NCBI GenBank assembly: GCA_964610315.1
Contig: CAZSVM010000024.1
Span: 1-23,066 of the forward strand
Length of the DNA stretch: 23,066 bases
Reading direction: 5' to 3'
Source: JAQVEM01 sp964610315
GTDB taxonomy: Bacteria; Actinomycetota; Humimicrobiia; Humimicrobiales; Humimicrobiaceae
The notes beneath the pieces were generated by a model. The model did not search any database. It was not told the origin of the DNA and saw nothing but the letters and a program-made list of their open reading frames with translations. The translations under genes and the position numbers were made by a program. Positions 14,023 to 22,668 of the stretch are shown in pieces; positions within the stretch are counted from its first letter, which is position 1; each line of letters opens with the position of its first letter.

Positions 14023-14070
14023 AATAATATTAACCATATCGGTGTAAATAAAGGGAAGGAGAAGAAAATA

Positions 14071-14568
14071 ATGGATGGTAAGACTTCAAAAAATTTAGCG
14101 GATGCCTTTGCCGGCGAATCGCAGGCAAACAGAAAATATCTGGCTTTTGCAAAAAAAGCTGACCAGGATGGTTACCCCCAGGTAGCAAAACTTTTCAGGG
14201 CTGCCGCAGAAGCAGAAACTGTACATGCGCTCAATCATCTAAAGGCAATGGATGGAATTAAATCAACTCAGTAGAATTTAGAAGAAGCAATAAGTGGCGA
14301 AACTTTTGAATTTCAGAAAATGTATCCGGGGATGATTGAGGATGCCAAAATGGAAAATAAGAATGAAGCGAAAATGAGTTTTACTTATGCAAATAAGGTT
14401 GAACAGATCCATGCTGGCTTATATAAGAAATATCTGGGAAATCTTGGAAATAATCCTGACACTCCCATATTTGTCTGTCAGGTTTGCGGAAACACAGTTG
14501 AAGGCGCCGCTCCAGATAAGTGCCCTATCTGCGGCAATCTGAAAGAAATGTTTAAAGAAATAAAATAG
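14071..14568 (+). pseudogene. rbr: Rubrerythrin interrupted by an in-frame amber codon
   Basis: Rubrerythrin is a non-haem di-iron peroxidase that detoxifies H2O2 in anaerobes. Reading straight through gives 165 codons in one frame, broken only by TAG at codon 68 (14272-14274). All functional residues are intact on both sides: E16, E49 and H52 (ETVH) before the stop; E77, E80, E111 and H114 (EQIH) after it; and a C-terminal rubredoxin-type iron site (C136, C139, C151, C154). The stop falls in the KSTQ-NLEEA loop, where homologs usually have Glu or a similar residue, so one base change (e.g. GAG or CAG to TAG) explains it. A GGAAGGAG ribosome site precedes the ATG. Alternatives are sequencing error, amber suppression or pyrrolysine. 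Confidence 0.85.
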
Positions 14569-14587
14569 AAATTAAACCTTATATGCT

Positions 14588-14602
14588 GGAGGGGAAGAGA
14601 TT
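14588..14602 (+). promoter_or_regulatory. Ribosome site that points to an AUU start for rsmI
   Basis: GGAGGGG (14588-14594) is followed after 5 bases by ATT (14600-14602), in frame with the conserved RsmI N-terminus. The nearest ATG (14583) is in another frame and lies upstream of the ribosome site. An in-frame stop at 14573 leaves no ATG, GTG or TTG codon in between. Confidence 0.6.
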
Positions 14603-15430
14603 AGCGGAACCCTTTTTATATGTGCAACTCCAATCGGTAACCTGGAAGATACTAGTTTCAGGCTTATAAGGATACTCAAAGAAGCGGATCTGATTGTTGC
14701 GGAAGATACCAGAACTATAAGAAAGCTGCTGCAAAAATACCATATTCTTAAAAAAAATGTGGTAAGCTACAATGATTTTAACCGGGAAAGAAGAATTGGC
14801 TATATAACCGGTGAGCTTGAGGCAGGAAAAAATATTGCACTGGTTTCGGAATCCGGAATACCGGCCATCCAGGATCCCGGATTTAAAATAATAGATCAGT
14901 GTGTAAAAAAAGATATCTCCATAACTGTAATACCCGGTCCTAATGCAGCAGTTAGTGCCCTGGTTCTTTCCGGGCTGCCCACCGATAGTTTTTTATTTGT
15001 GGGTTTCCTGCCAAAAGCCAGGGCAAAAAGAAAGAATAAGCTTCTGGAGCTGGCGATTTTACCCTATACCCTTATAATTTATGAATCACCCAATAGAATA
15101 GAGACTTTGATTGCCGAACTTATGGAAAGATTTGGTGACAGGAGAGCAAGTCTGGTAAGAGAGATTTCTAAAATATATGAAGAGGCAATAAGAGGTAATT
15201 TGAGCAGTATACTGAAGAGAATTAGGATAAAGAAAGTAAAAGGGGAGATGGTAATGGTTGTTGAGGGATATAAAAAGGAACTTATAAAAAATTTTTCCGA
15301 AGAAGATATAACAGGCGAACTCATTCGTTTGCTCAAACAGGGTATTTCCAAAAAAAATGCTCTTAAAATTGTGCTGTCCAGGTATGACATAAATAAGCAA
15401 AGATTGTATAATATTGCAACAAAAATCTAG
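14600..15430 (+). CDS. rsmI: 16S rRNA C1402 2'-O-methyltransferase RsmI
   Basis: RsmI methylates the ribose of C1402 in the decoding centre using SAM; it belongs to the tetrapyrrole-methylase fold. The conserved N-terminus SGTLFICATPIGNLEDTS is encoded from 14603, followed by VAEDTRTIRKLL, VSESGIPAIQDPG, VIPGPNAAVSALVLSGLPTDSFLFVGFLP and YESPNRI. With the start at ATT 14600 the protein is 276 aa, the usual length. Starting at GTG 14759, the first standard start codon in frame, would delete the SAM-site N-terminus (53 residues). AUU starts are known from E. coli infC and pcnB. The alternative is a one-base error. It heads the rsmI-metG-tatD-rsmA-ispE cluster. Confidence 0.88.
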   Translation: MSGTLFICATPIGNLEDTSFRLIRILKEADLIVAEDTRTIRKLLQKYHILKKNVVSYNDFNRERRIGYITGELEAGKNIALVSESGIPAIQDPGFKIIDQCVKKDISITVIPGPNAAVSALVLSGLPTDSFLFVGFLPKARAKRKNKLLELAILPYTLIIYESPNRIETLIAELMERFGDRRASLVREISKIYEEAIRGNLSSILKRIRIKKVKGEMVMVVEGYKKELIKNFSEEDITGELIRLLKQGISKKNALKIVLSRYDINKQRLYNIATKI

Positions 15431-15488
15431 GAAGGTATTGCTATTCATTTGAGAAATAATAGAAAAGAGAAATTTGCAGAGGTCTGAG

Positions 15489-17027
15489 TTGAACAAGAAA
15501 AAATTTTATATTACAACCGCAATTCCCTATATGAATGCAAAGTTGCATCTGGGGCAGATTTACGAGTTCATACTGGTGGATGTGGTGGCCAGATTTCACA
15601 GGCTTGCCGGAAGAGATACTTTTTTCCTGACCGGTGCCGATGAACACGGACAGAAAATAAGTAAAAGTGCAGAGGAGAAAGGTATGTCTCCGCAGGAATA
15701 TGTCGATAAAATGACCGGTGATATGAAAAGGCTGCTAAAATTATACGGTATCAGTAATGATCTTTATATAAGAACTACCGATAAAAAACATGAGATAATA
15801 GTCCAGAACATACTTAATAAACTGAATGATAACGGTGACCTGTATAAAAGTGTTTACGAAGGAAAATACTGTGTACCCTGTGAGACATTTTTACTGGACT
15901 CCCAGCTGATAGATGGAAAGTGCCCTGAGTGTAAAAGGGATGTGGAGTATTTAAAAGAAGAGAATTATTTCTTCAAATTATCCGAATATGAAGAAAAAAT
16001 AACAAAGCATATTGAAAACAATCCTGACTTCGTAATTCCGGAGACCAGGAGAAATGAAGTGCTGGGAATTCTGAAACAGGGACTTAAAGATATTAGCATT
16101 TCGAGGACGGCAGTTAAATGGGGAGTTCCCATACCCTTCGATTCCAGCCATTATTGTTATGTATGGGTGGATGCCCTTATAAATTATATTTCAGCTCTGG
16201 GTTACAGTTCCGCTAACCCCGATTTATTTAATCACTACTGGCCCGCCGATCAGCATCATATAGGCAAAGATATTCTAAAATTCCATGCCATAATCTGGCC
16301 GGCCATGCTGATGTCGCTGGGTATCGAGCTCCCGAAGCATATCGTGGTTCACGGCTGGCTGCTGATGGGGGAAGAAAAATTGTCAAAATCAAAGGGAATT
16401 ACTCTTGACCCCGATGATATGTCTGAAAAATACGGGGTGGATGGCATAAGATATTTCCTGACCCGGGAAATGTCATTTGGACAGGATGGGTCTTTTACCG
16501 GCAAGACTTTTATCAGAAGGTACAATTCGGACCTCAGTAATGATATCGGCAATCTTATTTCAAGAACTTTGGCTATGATAGAAAGGTACAGGGATGGTGT
16601 AATACCGGCCAGGACATCGAGCCCGGTTTTTAAGGAAAAATGGGATGAGATAAAAAAAGAAGTATATAAATATATGGAAGATTTTAAATTTCCTGATTAT
16701 CTTATTAAAGTCTGGGAATTTGTAAATATGGCCAATAAACATATAGAAGACAGCCAGCCCTGGAACCTTATAAAGAATGAAAACGAGGAAAACCGCCAAA
16801 AACTGGATGCGGTACTATATGAAGCAGCAGAAATAATAAGACTGTCTACTATTTTATTAATACCTTTTATGCCCTCAATCTGTCAGAAAGTATTCTCTCA
16901 ACTGGGGATAAACAAGAGTATAGAAGAAATATTGATTGAAGAGGATGGAGTCTGGGGTAAATTCGAAGGCGGAACAAAAATCGGCACCAGAGAGATACTG
17001 TTCCCCAGGATGGATGAGAATCAGTAA
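15489..17027 (+). CDS. metG: Methionyl-tRNA synthetase
   Basis: It charges tRNA-Met with methionine. The class I signature is HLGQ (residues 20-23, in the PYMNAKLHLGQ motif) and the KMSKS loop reads KLSKS (297-301). A four-Cys zinc knuckle (C128, C131, C145, C148) lies in the CP insertion. The protein is 512 aa, without the C-terminal EMAP/tRNA-binding domain found in some longer MetRS. TTG at 15489 is preferred because AGAGG lies 6-7 bases before it and the protein then begins MNKKKFYITT; a TTG at 15474 is the alternative. It lies about 60 bases after rsmI on the same strand. Confidence 0.94.
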   Translation: MNKKKFYITTAIPYMNAKLHLGQIYEFILVDVVARFHRLAGRDTFFLTGADEHGQKISKSAEEKGMSPQEYVDKMTGDMKRLLKLYGISNDLYIRTTDKKHEIIVQNILNKLNDNGDLYKSVYEGKYCVPCETFLLDSQLIDGKCPECKRDVEYLKEENYFFKLSEYEEKITKHIENNPDFVIPETRRNEVLGILKQGLKDISISRTAVKWGVPIPFDSSHYCYVWVDALINYISALGYSSANPDLFNHYWPADQHHIGKDILKFHAIIWPAMLMSLGIELPKHIVVHGWLLMGEEKLSKSKGITLDPDDMSEKYGVDGIRYFLTREMSFGQDGSFTGKTFIRRYNSDLSNDIGNLISRTLAMIERYRDGVIPARTSSPVFKEKWDEIKKEVYKYMEDFKFPDYLIKVWEFVNMANKHIEDSQPWNLIKNENEENRQKLDAVLYEAAEIIRLSTILLIPFMPSICQKVFSQLGINKSIEEILIEEDGVWGKFEGGTKIGTREILFPRMDENQ

Positions 17028-17057
17028 TTTAGAAACAATAATTACAAAATTAATGCT

Positions 17058-17879
17058 ATGTATTTTATAGATACTCATGCCCATATTGATATGCTTAAGA
17101 AATTAACTCCCCGGGAGGCGGTAGACCGGTCCGGAAGAGAGGGAGTAAAGTATATTATAAACGTGGGTTCCAGCCTGGATGGCAGCAGAAAATCGGTAGA
17201 GTTTGCCGCAAAATTTGACAATGTTTTTGCCAGTGTGGGGATTCACCCCCATTATGCAGGAAATTTTGGAGATAAAGAGATAAGAATTCTTGAGTCACTA
17301 ATACAGGGATCGCTGGATGCTGCTGATGATGGTGGAAGCAATGGTAAAAAATACGGTAAGGTGGTGGCGATAGGTGAGACCGGTTTTGATTTTTACAGGA
17401 ATTTAAGTCCCGTAAGAGACATGGAAAAAGCATTTATCTCTCATATAGAGCTAGCTTTAAAATATGATGTACCGGTAATAATTCATGACAGGGATGCACA
17501 CCAACAAACCCTGAATGTGGTAAAAAAATATACAGAACATAAAAAATTCAGGGCTGTGGTGCACTGTTTTTCCGGAGACATGAATTTTGCCAGGCAATGT
17601 CTTGACCTGGGATTATATATTTCATTTACAGGGGTGATTACTTTTCCCAATGCTGGTATTGTATTAGAAGTTGTGGAAAAAGTCCCTGTGGAGCGGATAT
17701 TTATAGAAACCGATGCCCCTTTCCTGGCTCCGCAGGCGAAAAGAGGTCAGGAAAATTATCCCGGGTATGTAAAATATGTTGCTGAAAAGATTGCCGAAAT
17801 TAAAAATTTAGACATTAGTCAGATTGCAGAGATTACTTCAAAAAATGCGGAAGAATTCTTTTCTTTAAAACGAAACTAA
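17058..17879 (+). CDS. tatD: TatD-family metal-dependent hydrolase
   Basis: This is a TIM-barrel metallo-hydrolase of the TatD DNase family, linked to 3'-5' DNA exonuclease and D-Tyr-tRNA deacylase-like activities. Metal ligands are visible as H7 and H9 (DTHAHID), E107 (GETGFDF), H143 (IIHDRD), H169 (HCFSG) and D219 (ETDAPFLAP). The length of 273 aa is slightly above the norm because of a Gly/Asp/Lys-rich loop insertion at about residues 84-101. No clear Shine-Dalgarno before ATG 17058. It lies between metG and rsmA as in many Firmicutes, although the rnmV gene often found next to it is missing. Confidence 0.92.
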   Translation: MYFIDTHAHIDMLKKLTPREAVDRSGREGVKYIINVGSSLDGSRKSVEFAAKFDNVFASVGIHPHYAGNFGDKEIRILESLIQGSLDAADDGGSNGKKYGKVVAIGETGFDFYRNLSPVRDMEKAFISHIELALKYDVPVIIHDRDAHQQTLNVVKKYTEHKKFRAVVHCFSGDMNFARQCLDLGLYISFTGVITFPNAGIVLEVVEKVPVERIFIETDAPFLAPQAKRGQENYPGYVKYVAEKIAEIKNLDISQIAEITSKNAEEFFSLKRN

Positions 17880-17892
17880 TGGTCATGAAAAA

Positions 17893-18768
17893 ATGTATTC
17901 ATATATAAGCTCTCCCGGAAGGACAGCCGGAATTCTAAAAGAATATGGCATAAAACTTAAAAAAAGTCTGGGACAGAATTTTTTAGTCGACACTAACAGC
18001 GCCAAAAAAATAATCAAATATGCCGGGGTTAATTCCGGAGATGTAATTCTGGAAATTGGAAGTGGAATTGGGAGCCTTACCGAGATTATGATCGGTAAAG
18101 CAAAAAGAGTAGTTTGTATCGAGATCGATAAGTTGATTATTGATGCATTTAAAAATATCTTCGGGGGAAATCTAAAAGAGAAATCAAAACTGGAATTGAT
18201 ACAGGCCGATGCTCTGAAATTGAATTATGCCGGTATTACCCGGGAGTATGGTATAAACAAAATGGTATCCAATCTCCCTTATAGTATTGCAGCACCGCTG
18301 CTTTTAAAAATTCTCCTGGAAGCAGAGGATATAAAAATAATAGTTTTAACTATTCAAAAAGATATAGCAGAAAGACTGCTTGCTTCAGTTGGAGATAAGA
18401 ATTACAGTTCTTATACGGTAAAGGCTAATTTTCTGGCTGATTTTAATTTTTGCTTCAAGATCTCCCATAATTGTTTTATTCCCCGACCTTTTGTCGATTC
18501 GGCAGTTATAAAGGTGAATAGAAAAGATAGTAAACTTTTAATGAGCTATAAGTTTGATATCAAAGATTTTTTTAATTTCATAAACAGTTGTTTTTTACAC
18601 CGGAGAAAAAAGCTGATTAACTCATTGTGCCAGGATAGCAGTAAATATTGTCATAAAGCGGAATTAGTTGTAAAGTTGCTCTCCGAAATTAATAAAGATA
18701 AAAATACAAGGGCGGAAGAATTAACCCTTAAGGATTATATTTACCTGTATAAAGAACTTAATACCTAA
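17893..18768 (+). CDS. rsmA: 16S rRNA dimethyladenosine transferase RsmA (KsgA)
   Basis: It dimethylates A1518 and A1519 of 16S rRNA late in 30S assembly. The family motifs are in order: KSLGQNFLVD (25-33), SAM-binding EIGSGIG (54-60), an acidic ribose-contact residue in CIEIDK (75-80), the catalytic NLPY (127-130) and a C-terminal helical domain. The length of 291 aa is usual. It starts 13 bases after tatD with no strong ribosome site. Confidence 0.94.
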   Translation: MYSYISSPGRTAGILKEYGIKLKKSLGQNFLVDTNSAKKIIKYAGVNSGDVILEIGSGIGSLTEIMIGKAKRVVCIEIDKLIIDAFKNIFGGNLKEKSKLELIQADALKLNYAGITREYGINKMVSNLPYSIAAPLLLKILLEAEDIKIIVLTIQKDIAERLLASVGDKNYSSYTVKANFLADFNFCFKISHNCFIPRPFVDSAVIKVNRKDSKLLMSYKFDIKDFFNFINSCFLHRRKKLINSLCQDSSKYCHKAELVVKLLSEINKDKNTRAEELTLKDYIYLYKELNT

Positions 18769-18781
18769 TATAAGATAATTA

Positions 18782-18790
18782 TGCTATTAT
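18782..18790 (+). promoter_or_regulatory. Possible extended -10 before ispE
   Basis: TGCTATTAT (18782-18790) fits an extended -10 and would give a short leader of roughly 8 bases before the ispE ATG. There is no -35. ispE could equally be read through from rsmA. Confidence 0.3.
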
Positions 18791-18804
18791 AGAGCAGAAT
18801 AAAA

Positions 18805-19722
18805 ATGAAAAATAACATAAAACTGAGGGCTTCGGGAAAAATAAATCTTTATCTTAATGTTGAAAAAAACGGTAGAACCGATGGGTATCATGAAATAAAA
18901 TCCATTATGCAGAGCATAAGCCTTTCCGACGAGCTTACTTTTGAAATATCGAAAAGAAACGGTGATTACGGGTCCCCGTATAAAAATGGAATTTATATTA
19001 CCTGTGACAATGAGGATATTCCTCTTGATGAAAAAAATCTGGTTCATAAAGCGGCAGCTTTGATTTTGGATGAGTACAATTTAAGAGATAAATATTCGGC
19101 AAAGATTAACATAGAAAAACATATCCCGATATGTGCGGGTCTTGCCGGAGGCAGCACCAATGCAGCGGCAACTCTGGTGGCGCTGGATAAATTATTTGAC
19201 CTGAATATGAAGATACCGGATTTAATAAATCTGGCAGGGAAAGTAGGCTCCGATGTTCCTTTCTGTATCGAAGGGGGGACAATCCTTGCCGAGGGCAGGG
19301 GGGAAAAGCTTTCCGAACTGCCTCATCTGCCTTTCTACTGGATCATACTGGCTACCAACGAAGGAAAATTCTTGTCCAAAGACGTATATGGAAAGTTTGA
19401 TCTGGTAGGAGAAGAGAGGAAGTCAATACACGAGGAACTGGTACACAATATAGTAGAAAGAAAATTTAAAAATTTCTTTAAAAAATTACGAAATGATCTG
19501 GAAGAAGTGGTAATAATTGAAGATAAAGAAATAAGAGGAGTAAAAGAAAAAGCTTACCAGCTGGGAGCTATTGCCACTCAGATGACTGGAAGCGGGCCTA
19601 CTGTCTTTGCCTTTTGCGATGATTTGAAAACAGCAGTCAATGTATTGGAAGGGCTCAAATCATTATCTTCAAAAGTCTTTTTATCTCATACCACACCAAA
19701 TAGTCTGACTATTTATAATTAA
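18805..19722 (+). CDS. ispE: 4-diphosphocytidyl-2-C-methyl-D-erythritol kinase IspE
   Basis: This GHMP kinase phosphorylates CDP-methylerythritol in the non-mevalonate (MEP) isoprenoid pathway. The N-terminal ASGKINLYLNV and DGYHEI motifs, the ATP-binding PICAGLAGGSTNAAA loop, GSDVPFCIEGG and the C-terminal MTGSGPTVFAF are all present. At 305 aa it is slightly longer than usual, with insertions near residues 53-75. It starts 36 bases after rsmA, the usual neighbour in Firmicutes, and shows that the host makes isoprenoids by the MEP route. Confidence 0.94.
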   Translation: MKNNIKLRASGKINLYLNVEKNGRTDGYHEIKSIMQSISLSDELTFEISKRNGDYGSPYKNGIYITCDNEDIPLDEKNLVHKAAALILDEYNLRDKYSAKINIEKHIPICAGLAGGSTNAAATLVALDKLFDLNMKIPDLINLAGKVGSDVPFCIEGGTILAEGRGEKLSELPHLPFYWIILATNEGKFLSKDVYGKFDLVGEERKSIHEELVHNIVERKFKNFFKKLRNDLEEVVIIEDKEIRGVKEKAYQLGAIATQMTGSGPTVFAFCDDLKTAVNVLEGLKSLSSKVFLSHTTPNSLTIYN

Positions 19723-19783
19723 ATTTGAAAACCATCAAAACCATCATTATAATATTCTGAAATACCTCATTTATGTTTGAATT

Positions 19784-19811
19784 TTGATTGGTTCTGATAT
19801 AAAGATATAAA
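19784..19811 (+). promoter_or_regulatory. tRNA-Gln promoter
   Basis: TTGATT (19784-19789), a 16-bp spacer and TATAAA (19806-19811) stand 15 bases before the first tRNA base. Upstream, an imperfect inverted repeat (AACCATCAAAA with TTTTGATTGGTT) may help end the ispE transcript. Confidence 0.5.
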
Positions 19812-19826
19812 ATTTATTAGCTTCAT

Positions 19827-19900
19827 TGGGGAGTAGCCAAGCGGCAAGGCAACGGGTTTTGGTCCCGTGATCGGAGGTTCGAATCCTCCCTCCCCAGCCA
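19827..19900 (+). tRNA. tRNA-Gln(TTG)
   Basis: A complete 74-nt tRNA with acceptor stem TGGGGAG/CTCCCCA, anticodon stem ACGGG/CCCGT and loop TTTTGGT (anticodon TTG), T arm GGAGG-TTCGAAT-CCTCC, discriminator G and encoded CCA. It stands alone downstream of ispE. Confidence 0.96.
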
Positions 19901-20197
19901 CCCTGTGCACTTAAAAAAGTGACCAACTTCCCTTAACCCAGCTAAAATATAAAAGAAATATTTAAGACTCTCCACCAACAAAGGGGGAACATTCAATTCA
20001 AATCTTTTTATTATAGCTAGTGAACTTACCCCAATCCTTAGTCCAGTTCCCAAGCTAGTATCAAGCGATTTTGACCTTTCCCCCAAAAACTAGTCCACCT
20101 ATAATGTTAGTATTCCGGCTCATTTGACCCTATGGACAATTGACCAGCAAACTCAGCCACATGTATACTAATCCAAAGCTGAGAAGTTTAACTAGGT
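19901..20197. other. Non-coding stretch between tRNA-Gln and the lectin-propeller gene
   Basis: I see no credible gene. It contains a CACTT/AAGTG hairpin just after the tRNA, one copy of the 23-bp repeat (20072-20094), and a piece starting TGTTAGTATTCCGGCTCATT (20105) that looks like the end of an insertion sequence, although I cannot prove this. A hairpin CTCAGC (20152-20157) / GCTGAG (20178-20183) lies just beyond the stop of the minus-strand gene. The segment may be a scar of past insertions next to a tRNA. Confidence 0.4.
20072..20094 (+). repeat. 23-bp direct repeat, copy 1
   Basis: Begins TGACCTTTCCCCC and ends AACTAGT. It matches 22669-22691 at 22 of 23 positions, same orientation. 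Including the next bases it reads TG...CA, like an IS3-type end. Confidence 0.7.
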
Positions 20198-22579
20198 TTA
20201 TTTTTTCTTATTTTTCTTTTCTATTTTAGAATATAGCCATAATCCAAGATATAGTATTAAAGTAAAAACTATAAAAGCGGCAATAACACCTAATAAAAGT
20301 CTAACACTGTTCTTCTGTAAAGCTTGGGCCAGTTCACCATCTGGATTAATCAGGGTATGATAGAAGACAAAGGTAATGCCTAAAAGTGCAATGATCCATA
20401 TCCAGCGGTTTTTTCTCCTTAAAGCATAGCCAAATCCTCCTGGGAAACCAAGCATTTGAAAAAATGTGTTTTCCAGCGCGACTGCAAAGATCACAAGAAA
20501 AAAGCCCTCAATCCCACCAACTATTTTTATTGCAGTAGTGGATATATCAAGACTTTGGATTTTGCCAGTTACAAAAGTCAGTATCCATAGACTGAGACCT
20601 ATTGCAAAGGCGGTAGTAGCTGAAATTGCGAGTAGCTTATTACGCTGTGATTCTTCCAATCTATCTAATTCAAATTGGTCTACGTGGAGAGCCTCAGGTG
20701 TGCCAAACATTATACCAGGTACAATTTTTAGTAGGCGCGAGGTTAAAATAGAGGTAATGGAAATAATCCACATTGTTGGTCGGACACTAAATTCTGCATT
20801 CCTCCTCCATCTTTTTAAGACACGCCATCGTACGATATCGTCAGCAATCCCCACAATTCCATAGGCTATAGCCATGTCGAAAAAAAGAATAAGGCCAGCT
20901 ATGCTTAAAGGATTCCAAGTACTGTCAAGTAGGGAGAAAGCCAGTCCATAGAACAATATAACAACCAATAGCTGGATAATATCGCGCCATATAGGGCGGT
21001 TGCGCCCTTTGGTACTAAAAATAGAATCAATTTTTTTCTTTATATACTTAAAGTATTTAACTATCCGCATTTTATATATTTTATTCTTAATAATATCCTC
21101 ATACTTGGCCAGTGTGTGTGTAAATAATCCTGTAGCAATAACGAAGGGGACCATTGTAAGAGCTGCTAGTATCAGATTGGTTCTTATGACTTTTAAATTA
21201 CTGGAAACTTCAGAAATTGTAATGATACTATCTAAAAGTCCAGGCTTATATGCAGACGGAAAGTAAGAATTCCAGTCATTATCCTGATTATTTGTAAGCC
21301 TTGTTTGTTCTGATCCATCTGTATTCATTATGTAGATCTCTTCATTTCCGTCACGATCTGAAGTAAAGGCGATTCTAGAACCGTCAGGCGAAAAGGAAGC
21401 TCTCCATTCTTGTGCCTGGTTATTTGTAAGTCTTGTCTGTTCTAAGCTATCTACATTCATTATGTAGACCTCTTCGTTTCCATCACGATCTGAAGTAAAG
21501 GCGATTCTAGAACCATCAGGCGAAAAGGAAGGATAATGGTCACCAGCCTGATTATTTGTAAGTCTTGTCTGTTCTAAGCTATCTACATTCATTATGTAGA
21601 TTTCATCGTTTCCATCACGGCCTGAATTAAATACAATTTTAGTTCCATCTGGTGAAAAGCAAGGATAATAACCAGTATCTGTAAGTCTTTTCTGCTCCGA
21701 GCCATCTATATTCATTATGTATATATAACCGTTTCCATCACGTTCTGAAGTAAAGGCGATTCTGGACCCGTCAGGTGAAAAGCAGGGATCTGTGTCTACT
21801 GCTGGATTGTTTGTAAGTCGCCTCTGTTCCGAGCCGTCTACATTCATTATGTAGATCTCAAAATTTCCATCACGGTCAGACTCAAAGGCAATTTTAGTCC
21901 CGTCATGTGAAAGACAAGGAAGGTCATCATGTGCCGGGTTATTTGTAACGTTTGTCTGTTTCGAACCATCTATATTCATTATGTAAATTTCAGCATTTCC
22001 ATCACGGACAGATACAAAGGCAATTTTAATCTCTTCCTTATCTTTAGTGACAACCTTTTCGACAATTCCTCTCATAGCACCATTAATGGGTAGGTCATTC
22101 CATTTCCCTGGTAGATGTTCCGATCCAGAAATGAAATTTATGGTTGCAACATCTTCTCCTGGTGGCACATCATTGGGTTCTGAACCACCAGGATAACTAC
22201 GCCAATTAGTATAAGTTGAATTTTCACCACTAATCCAATACCAACTACCTTCCATGTCTTTATCTGTAAAACCAATCCAAAAGGTTTCTGAGTCTCCAAA
22301 GGTGGAAACAAGCCATGAATTTTCACTGGCATCATTTATAGTAACTAGGTGCCCTCCCCATTCTACTGCTTGCTCTTCTGCTTGAAACCAATTCATAGGA
22401 GTTGTAAGTTTATAATAGTGACCGTTTGAAGGATTTTTTATCCAGCCTTCATCTTCCTCTACGCCTAATTTTTTAGAATCTATGCGGGATTCTTCGACTT
22501 TTTTATAGCCAGATAAGCTAAATGCTACCAATAATATGCCTACCAACAATACAAGTACTAATAATAATGACTTTTTCAT
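20198..22579 (-). CDS. C-type lectin / TolB-like propeller / polytopic membrane protein
   Basis: A 793-aa protein with an unusual architecture. Residues 2-22 are a signal peptide or anchor. A C-type lectin-like domain follows at about 45-175, with WIGFTD, EPN (E134, the mannose-type Ca2+ site motif) and WND (W160). Next come six TolB/WD40-like blades of about 44 residues (about 185-445), each built on RDGNxEIYIMNxDGSEQTRLTNN and SFSPDGSRIAF. The C-terminal about 340 residues hold several membrane helices and a conserved-looking FGTPEAL segment between them. ATG 22579 is chosen; the TTG at 22597 adds six residues. Topology would place lectin and propeller outside. The function is unknown; glycan recognition at the cell surface is an inference. 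Confidence 0.8.
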   Translation of the reverse strand: MKKSLLLVLVLLVGILLVAFSLSGYKKVEESRIDSKKLGVEEDEGWIKNPSNGHYYKLTTPMNWFQAEEQAVEWGGHLVTINDASENSWLVSTFGDSETFWIGFTDKDMEGSWYWISGENSTYTNWRSYPGGSEPNDVPPGEDVATINFISGSEHLPGKWNDLPINGAMRGIVEKVVTKDKEEIKIAFVSVRDGNAEIYIMNIDGSKQTNVTNNPAHDDLPCLSHDGTKIAFESDRDGNFEIYIMNVDGSEQRRLTNNPAVDTDPCFSPDGSRIAFTSERDGNGYIYIMNIDGSEQKRLTDTGYYPCFSPDGTKIVFNSGRDGNDEIYIMNVDSLEQTRLTNNQAGDHYPSFSPDGSRIAFTSDRDGNEEVYIMNVDSLEQTRLTNNQAQEWRASFSPDGSRIAFTSDRDGNEEIYIMNTDGSEQTRLTNNQDNDWNSYFPSAYKPGLLDSIITISEVSSNLKVIRTNLILAALTMVPFVIATGLFTHTLAKYEDIIKNKIYKMRIVKYFKYIKKKIDSIFSTKGRNRPIWRDIIQLLVVILFYGLAFSLLDSTWNPLSIAGLILFFDMAIAYGIVGIADDIVRWRVLKRWRRNAEFSVRPTMWIISITSILTSRLLKIVPGIMFGTPEALHVDQFELDRLEESQRNKLLAISATTAFAIGLSLWILTFVTGKIQSLDISTTAIKIVGGIEGFFLVIFAVALENTFFQMLGFPGGFGYALRRKNRWIWIIALLGITFVFYHTLINPDGELAQALQKNSVRLLLGVIAAFIVFTLILYLGLWLYSKIEKKNKKK
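21250..22026 (-). repeat. Six tandem ~132-bp propeller repeats
   Basis: Each unit encodes one beta-propeller blade. The third is four residues shorter. Blades 4 and 5 are nearly identical in DNA: the stretch at about 21420-21468 recurs at about 21552-21600, exactly 132 bp away. This indicates recent duplication or gene conversion. Confidence 0.85.
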
Positions 22580-22668
22580 TTCCAACTCTAATAACAAATA
22601 TTTTGTATTATGATAATTATATTATTATAAGATATTAATCCAATATTTTCTATTTATCGTACTACTAA

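Noticed and set aside
14759..15430. rsmI starting at GTG 14759
   Set aside because: It would remove the conserved first 53 residues that are clearly encoded upstream in the same frame.
19823..20086. 87-codon ORF on the minus strand ending in SNLRSRDQNPLPCRLATPQ
   Set aside because: Its C-terminal part is the antisense translation of tRNA-Gln, a well-known false ORF type; there is no supported start site.
20105..20140. Possible IS21-type end (TGTTAGTATTCCGG...) after tRNA-Gln
   Set aside because: It looks like insertion-sequence ends I have seen, but there is no partner end or transposase in the window, so it is not called as a feature.
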